From: Apus apus | Lineage: Eukaryota; Chordata; Aves; Apodiformes; Apodidae | Assembly (NCBI RefSeq): GCF_020740795.1 | Contig: NC_067286.1 | Location: 3,529,990-3,593,989 of the forward strand | Direction of reading: 5' to 3' | Length of the DNA: 64,000 bases | Shown: one piece after another, positions 57,755 through 64,000 of the stretch | How the letters are laid out: each line of letters begins with the position of its first letter | Position numbering within the stretch: the first letter of the stretch is position 1 | Notes under the pieces: model-generated | Told to the model about the DNA's origin: nothing | What the model saw: only the letters and a program-made list of their open reading frames with translations | The model's database searches: none | Program-made: the position numbers and the translations under genes

Positions 57755-60700
57755 ACAGAGCAAATATCTACAAGCCAATTGTGGAGAGAAGCTACTCTGA
57801 ATCTGCATTTGGATACTCAGGTAAGCACATGTTTATTCAGATTTCTCTTTAAAGTGTGGGGCCTGAAAGTTTCTCCTGCAGTACATATGCATGTGTTGAT
57901 ATCATCTGAACTCTTGAGTTGATTGTAATATTACTACTTGATGTTAGACTAGAGTTATTTTATCACCACTTCTTCCCCAAAGGAGAATTAATCATTGACT
58001 TAATTAGAATGCTAAAATGAATGATTGTGGTTTTATGCATATTGCATGTTGATTTGTTTAATTTTCAGCCTTCTAGGTCCCTTTTGAAAACAAGCTCAGC
58101 CAACCAAGATTTACAAGCTTTTACACGAGTGTGTATAAATGTTAAGTAAACAAAATCTTTTCGCTGCTTATGCTTGCAGTACTCAGCTTCATTAAACATG
58201 TTAATATGCAGCCCACAATGTTTGACAGTGTACATGACTAACTTGTAAGGCAGATTCCGTTCAATAAAAGAAGACATGGAAAAGGTGTTTTGGAGAGGTT
58301 GTTTGAATGTAGATCTCCTGAAACACTTCCAAAGTGTCCTATTCAAGCAAAACAGCCGTCTCAAATATTGACATTTGAGGTGTGTAACAGGAGAAGTTGG
58401 CTTCTCTTAGGTGGACTTTCCACCAAGTAACAGTTAATAACTATTTTGCATTTTGAAGTCATCCATGGTGAATGATGTCCCTATGGCCAAGTGGGAATCC
58501 TCGGGCTAACAGCACTTGGAGGCTGAGGAGAACATGGTGTGAGGGTTGCTAGATTCCAGTTGGTGGGTTCCACTTCACTGGCAGCCTGAGAGAGGGTTTG
58601 TCTCAGAGGCCAGGGAAACACTGACAGCAGAGAGAATTGTAAGGCCACCACATTTGGCAGATGTTCAGGGAAGACCTTGGGAACAGACAAACAACTGAGT
58701 TCTGCTCTTAGCCTCACCTGCCAAAGCAAGGGTTAAACTAGTATAATCAAATTGCTACTTCCTGCCTCTGTTCTATCTTGAAGCAGATGTGCCAATGCTA
58801 AGATTTTGATGCCATTATCCAAAGGAAGCACTCGATAGTGACAGAATCAGAGTGTAGCAAGCTGCCACTTACTGAAAAATTCAGACATCCTGAGGGAATG
58901 TACATACAGGTTAAAGGCAGTAGATACAGGCTCCTCTGGCAGTGTGGAACACTGGTAACATCTCAGGGCCACCACCATCCTAACTAACCATTGCTGTCCA
59001 TGGAAATACAAAGTGACAACTCTGGGGAGGGACAAGATGCTAGATAACAATGACAACAGCTGATAGAGGGTTGCCCTGCAAGATTTACACTGTAAATATA
59101 AGCTGACCATTTTCCTTCAAAACTGTCTTTTCAATGTAGCATATAAACTTCCTCTTCAGTCGAATAGTTCACAGACCACAGGAGGGGTAATTAAGTGAAG
59201 CAGCTTCTAAGACTTTATATGCTTGTCTTGTTCCATTGATCAAATGATCAGCTGACATCATTTTCCAAAATTAAATTATATTTAAAGAAATATTTAAAAA
59301 CCAAAACCATCTGTCTCCCACCCAAAGACTATAACAAAGAAGAACAGCATCTGGCTGTCCTAGAGGAAACCTATGAGCTATCTAAGGAGTTAATCTTCCA
59401 AGGATTATATTGAATTTCATAGAAGTAAATAGATTCTCAAGATGCATTCTATCCCCAAAAGCAACAACTTTCCTTAATGTACATGCATTACACCATAACA
59501 TCTTAAAAATGCAAAATAAGACATTTTTTAGGAATTTATTGCCTTAAGTCAGTACTTACACGAACATTCAATTTGATTAGCTACAGCCAAAAATCTAAAA
59601 GGTACATAAAAGGACCTGAAAAATTAATGAAAGCATTGCTATTTTAGTATAACATCCCTGTTTTTCTGCTCTCTAAACATCCCAACTGTTGCAGCCACCA
59701 GTTTCATAACAGAATGTTTTACCAGATCCTGCAGCAGACACACAAATTAACTCCAGAGTGTCCTGAGGTCTGTGAAAACACCTCAGGAAATGCTGACTGT
59801 TACAGTCTAAGGATCAAAGCTGAATCATCTGAAGGTAAGTGATTTAAATTCTTTAGATGATGAATTGCATGTAGCTGATCATGAATGTTTTGTTTTCTAA
59901 TTATGAAAATTATTTTTCACTTACAATAAAATCCAGGTCTTTAAAATAGGAATCACATTCAGTAGTTTCAGGCATCTTTTACTGTTTTAGAACTAAACTT
60001 TCTGTGACATTTTGTAGTATCATGAAATAAGCACTCGCAGAGGAAGCCTCAGATGTTCAAATGCTTTGTCTTGTATTGCAGTGGTAATTAAAATGCTTTA
60101 GTGCAGATCCTGCTTTCCTTGCTGAGACCACAACTCCAAAACACAGCCAGTATTAGTGTGCACTTAATTCTTGTGGATTTGGTACATAGAACTCCCAGCT
60201 AAGATCAAGGGGTCATTTTGTGAGAGTTTCTATGGAATATGTAGTAAAAGGCAATCTTTGATTTAAAGCACTAACAGTGCATGGCTGGCATTTAGATTTT
60301 TCTCCTGTGGGAACCCAGTGTTCTCCCACAGTAGCTGGTGTGGGCTTAGGTGGCAGAAAGCTGACAGATTGGGGAGTCCTGAGTCCCCCTCGTTCCCTGG
60401 CACCATTTCATTTCTGTGACTGTTCTAAATGGCTTTTTCGTAGGAATTGTGTTGGGATCTGAGTGACATTATCCCTAGACTAAAGGTGAGTGTTCAAAGC
60501 CTGTTGTTACTGATTTTTATAGGACAATGACTGTTATCTGTTGCTCCATAAGGACTCTTAAATAAGAGAATTATTGCTCTGTTAATGTCCAATGAAGTCA
60601 TCAAACTGCTCCTGCTTTCAGTTCTCAACGTTGAGATGACAACTTGGGCTTTGATCGTTATCTTTTTATAGTCCAAGTCTGTAGCTTCACCCATGATTAC

Positions 60701-61920
60701 TTTTGCCTACCCAACAGGCTGGAACACATCAAAATGAGAAGAACCCACAAGAAGGAGAACAGCTTGTGCTTAAGATCCTGATGGTGGTTGGGAGACCCGA
60801 TTTTGGCAAATCCCTCTCATCAGCTCTGTGCCATAGCTTTCTGGTTCTAAAATAGAGATTAAAATGTGTTTTGTTGGTTTTTTTTTCTCTTTTATTTGTC
60901 TAGATTATAAGCAACACCTTGTACCTTAGTGCTTCTTGCTACACCTGTAACATTTAATCAATAAAAATCTGGCTTATGCTTCCTTGATTCATAAAATACT
61001 GAATGTCCCATTTATCTGAACTAGAGAGGAACACGTATTTGCAGATGACCTTCAGCTGGAATGAATTCCTTGCCTTTCAGTTGAGGAGTGTGAAACCAGT
61101 AAAGCAATTTTTCAGGCTCTTGGCATGCAAATGAGCAAAAGAGGTGGCAGTACACCTGCCTTGTCAAAGCTCACAGCATCACACACGCACAGGAAAAAAA
61201 TAAAAAATGCTACATTTCTGTAGTTCTCTACAGTCAAGCATTCTTTCAAAGGGAAAATCCATCACTTTGAAGAATTTACAGAAGAAAACCTCCACAGCAA
61301 CCAAAGCTGCAGGCAAGCCAGTGAAAGGCAAAATGCAAGTGCTGAGAAAAATAAATAAGGGCCTTTACAGCAGTCCCATTGAATTGCAATATTCCTTTAC
61401 CATAGACTAGGCTATTATAATCTTCTTTTCTACCTCTAGGCACATCTTTTTAAAAGAAGATTTTCTAAACCTAAAAATCTTACAGTAGAAGCAGAGTGTC
61501 TTACTAATGTGTTATAAAACACCTCTTTCTGTACTAAAACACCACCTCAATTTGGCAAAGAATCAACTTGGCTTAATTTCTCATTCCCGTTGTCTGCAGG
61601 TGGAACACGGATCAGAAACAAAAAATGGCAGTTGAGTTCTGGAGTGACAGAAATGCCATTTTCCTGCACAAAAATTCAGCAAGCACACCAAATGCTTGCA
61701 AAGGCCTTCAGGCACAGGCAGGATTGTTGCCACAAAGCCTTCTGCAAGCCACGATGTCCTGCAAGGTCCCAAGAGCCACAGCTTCCCAGGTGTTTGTGGC
61801 ATCTTGTTTCTCCAAGGAAGTTTAAACAAAAGCTCAGGCAACCTAAGTTCATAGACTTTTTTTTACAGAAGCCACATGCTTTAACTTTTAAATGAAATAA
61901 ATGGTCTAAATTAGATGTAA
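57755..61920 (+). ncRNA. Candidate multi-exon + strand transcript (lncRNA-like)
   Basis: Four segments have paired splice signals on the same strand: 57755-57820 (TTTATTTGCAG / GTAAGC), 59695-59834 (CAACTGTTGCAG / GTAAGT), 60444-60485 (TTTTTCGTAG / GTGAGT) and a terminal segment from 61600 (CGTTGTCTGCAG) with AATAAA at 61896-61901. The second segment is open throughout in one frame, but joining it to the third meets TGA within eight codons, and no family is recognised, so a non-coding RNA is likelier than a protein gene. No promoter was found; the 5' end is unknown. Each splice pair could arise by chance; the series raises the odds only moderately. Confidence 0.3.
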
Positions 61921-62011
61921 ATTTTATTGGCTGGTGTCCCATGATCAGCAGAGCTGCTGAATCCTGGCAGAAACCTGTAGCTCTGCTGAACTGACAACCT
62001 TGGGGAGCAAG

Positions 62012-62826
62012 CTAAAAGCAAGGTGAGGTTGTAGTCACGATTTTATTTGGGGAGGACCTGTACTTTCTTTTCTCCAAGACTGAGGCGCCAGAGGAAGAGT
62101 GACAGGTAGGACTCACTGGAGTTTTTACAGAAAATGAGGAAAACCCCTTGAAATCCTGGGCTGCTACCAGGACGGGAAGGGTAAAGGTTGGTGCTGCTCC
62201 TGGATACAACCTCCCACAGAACTGGTACCATTTCTCTTCATGCTTACCCCTCTCAAAAGGCGGTAGGCAGTAGCCATCCCGGGTTTCTTGGGCTGCAGAC
62301 AGAGCAGGCAGTGAGTCGTAACCAACTGGTTGCCTTCAGAACCCCCCAGCCTCCCGACCCTACCCGTTTCAGCGCCTCCGCGACTCCGACGGCAACATTC
62401 CCCTCTCAGCGCAAGGCGTCACAGCGCTGCCCCCCACAGCAACAAGCGGCCTTTCCGTTCGAAGCCCCCTCTTCCCGTCTGGACCCCGCGTTCGGCACCT
62501 GCGAGGGGATCTGCCGGAGCTCCCCTTCCCCACGGAAGCCGCGCGGCTCAGGCAGGGCTAGCGGAGAGGCGGCGGGACCGAGGGAGCCGCGTCACGGCGG
62601 GAGACCCGCTGGGACCCGGGACTCGCAGACCAGCGAGGCGTGCGGGACCAGCGCTGGCTCCCGACGAGCCCCCCCGCGGTGTGACGAGCAGGCTGACGAG
62701 CTTCCATCCCGCCTGCCTTCCCGCCGCTGCCTGGCTCAGCCTCGCCGGGCTCTGCTGCGGGTCACCCGAGCACTCACCAGAGGTCGGCACCGCCTTGACG
62801 TGCCCCGGGGGCCCACCCACCGCCAT
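62012..62826 (-). CDS. Candidate two-exon small gene, function unknown, divergent from the NAV2 island
   Basis: The minus-strand ATG at 62826-62824 sits in AAGATGGCGG, a strong Kozak and YY1-like context inside the CpG island. Sixteen codons plus one base (MAVGGPPGHVKAVPTS) reach donor GTGAGT at 62777. A pyrimidine-rich acceptor, CTGCTCTGTCTGCAG, opens exon 2 at 62292. The frame continues as AQETRDGYCLPPFERG and stays open to TAG at 62014-62012, 109 residues in all. Exon 2 has an internal donor (GTAAGC after 62248) that could give another form. A minus-strand AATAAA at 62047-62042 lies before the stop and another at 61928-61923 lies after it. No domain, signal peptide or family recognised; it may be an antisense lncRNA with a chance ORF. 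Confidence 0.35.
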
Positions 62827-63600
62827 CTTCCGCCGCGGGGCTGGCAGGCGGGGCGGGGAGCTGCCTGTCCGCCGCCTCCTCCCGGCGGGAGCGGGAGCGG
62901 CTCGGAGGGGCGGCCGCGCCCTCGCACGGCCCCGCACGCCCCGCACACCTCACGCCCCGCACACCTCACGCCCCGCTCCCGCCCGGCAAGCGGCTCCGCA
63001 CTCACTTCGCCGCTCGCCAACCCCCGCCCTCCCATTGGCCGGGCGGCCCCACGTGGTACCGAGGGCGGCCTCCTGGTTGGCGGGCGGCGCTGCGGGGGGG
63101 CGGGGCGAGGCGGGGCGGGGCGGGGCGGGCGGCAGTTGCCCGGGGAACGGGAGGTGAGGAGCGGCGGCCGCGCCGAGCTGAGCCGGGCGCGCAGGGGGGG
63201 CCCCTCGCCCTGCCCCGGGCGCATGGGCACCGCGGGAGCAGCAGCAGCAGCACCACGACCACCAGCACCAGCACTACCAGCAGCAGGTACCGGCGGGGGA
63301 CTTGCCGCCGCCCGCACGGGGAACCCGTCCGGTTGGCAGGAGGGATGCGAAAGTTTGTCCCGGTGGGCTGCTCCGCCGGTGAGAGGAGCCGCGGTCCCGG
63401 CGGGTGGGTGGGCGGGTGGAGCCCCTCGCCCTGCTGGCGGGGAGGGGTCGGCAGGGAGCCGTGCCCCGCCGGGGGAGCCGGAGCCCCTTCCCGCAGCGAG
63501 CCCCGGCGCTGCCCGCCCGTGCTGCGGCGGGAGCGGCTGCTCCGCGGGATTGCTCGGTGGGGGGGCCCCCCGACTTCTGGAGAAGGGGTGTGGGGGTCTG
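62330..63600. promoter_or_regulatory. CpG island, probable bidirectional promoter (NAV2 side)
   Basis: CpG-dense block with reverse CCAAT at 63034-63038, CACGTG at 63050-63055 and a run of GGGGCGGGGC-type Sp1 boxes at 63096-63130. AAGATGGCGG lies on the minus strand at 62829-62820. Minus-strand splice signals lie left of the centre and a plus-strand donor lies right of it, which suggests divergent start sites around 62.85 and 63.1 kb. By synteny the + strand gene should be NAV2. The 275-aa + strand ORF here is a composition artefact. Confidence 0.65.
63130..63286 (+). other. NAV2: Candidate first exon of NAV2
   Basis: Follows the Sp1 cluster and ends at CAGCAG|GTACCG. It has an ATG at 63223 that would give MGTAGAAAAAPRPPAPALPAA over 21 codons plus one base, but the start context is weak and the (GCA/CCA)n make-up may simply be leader sequence. 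I assign it to NAV2 only from synteny; I do not recognise the peptide as NAV2. The exon may be untranslated. Confidence 0.35.
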
Positions 63601-64000
63601 TGTGAGGGGCTGTGGGGGGCTGTGGGGCGCGGGGGCTGCGTGTGTGTGTGTGGTTGGGGGGGGAGGCTGTGGGTCCGTGGGAGGGGCGCGGGGTGTCTGG
63701 GGTGGGAAGGGGGCTATGGGTGGTTTTTGGGGTGCATGGGTCTGTGTGAGGGGCCGTGGGGGTCTGTGGGGCGGGGGGTGCTGTGTGTGTGTGTGTGGTT
63801 GGGGGGGGAGGCTGTGGGTCCGTGGGAGGAGCGCGGGGTGTCTGTGGGGGGGCTACGGGCGGTTTTTGGGGTGCAGGGGTGTGGGGGTCTGTGTGAGGGG
63901 CTGTGGGGCGTGGGAGCTGTGTGTGTGGAGGGGGCTGTGGGTCCGTGGGAGGAGCGTGAGGTGTCTGGGGTGGGAAGGCGGCTGTGGGTGTTTTTTGGGG
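63588..64000. repeat. G-rich minisatellite, about 120-145 bp units
   Basis: GGCTGTGGGTCCGTGGGAGG recurs at about 63665, 63810 and 63933 (spacing 145 then 123), each copy followed by a GGGTGTCTG block and GGTTTTTGGGG-like or TTTTTTGGGG sequence. Units also contain (GT)n and G runs able to form quadruplexes on the + strand. The array runs off the right edge. It lies in the presumed first intron of NAV2. Confidence 0.85.

Noticed and set aside
58481-59110. Adjacent minus-strand ORFs of 82 and 87 aa
   Set aside because: Different frames, no splice signals joining them and no recognised motif.
62330-63157. 275-aa + strand ORF
   Set aside because: Lies wholly in a CpG island where stops are rare; Pro/Arg/Ala-rich with no family motif; open frames occur on both strands over the same bases.

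Overview
The window is vertebrate nuclear DNA, almost certainly from a bird. Genes are split into short exons with GT..AG introns, two CpG islands are present, and the only dispersed repeats I can name are truncated CR1 retroposons of the avian type. The gene order ZDHHC13 (+), CSRP3 (-), E2F8 (-), then a CpG island where NAV2 (+) is expected, matches the conserved synteny block of human 11p15.1. Most long single-frame ORFs here are chance; the real coding sequence is in spliced exons, whose boundaries I placed by splice signals, reading phase and recalled family sequence.

Layout. 1-6.8 kb: the last seven coding exons of the Golgi/ER palmitoyltransferase ZDHHC13, reading right. 7.7-17.0 kb: all five coding exons of the muscle LIM protein gene CSRP3, reading left and converging with ZDHHC13. 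A TATA/CArG-like cluster at 17.7-17.8 kb is a possible CSRP3 promoter. 17.8-26.1 kb: non-coding spacer. 26.2-37.9 kb: the complete gene of the atypical repressor E2F8, reading left, 13 coding exons and 899 codons in uninterrupted phase, with a CpG-island promoter carrying E2F sites, paired CCAAT boxes and a CHR-like element. 38.2-57.7 kb: non-coding spacer with CR1 fragments and A/T-rich stretches that look like conserved non-coding DNA. 57.7-62 kb: a chain of exon-like segments suggesting an unannotated + strand RNA. 62.0-63.6 kb: a second CpG island that looks bidirectional, with a possible two-exon small gene reading left and the presumed NAV2 first exon reading right. 63.6-64.0 kb: a G-rich minisatellite.

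Most notable: (1) ZDHHC13 has DQHS in place of DQHC, so the acyl-accepting cysteine codon is serine while the other visible CRD cysteines are kept; (2) E2F8 has a 73-codon phase 0-0 exon that I cannot match to the human protein; (3) a 109-codon spliced ORF of unknown function sits head-to-head with the NAV2 island; (4) a possible + strand transcript meets that ORF tail-to-tail near 61.9 kb. Comparisons with human proteins are from memory and were not searched.
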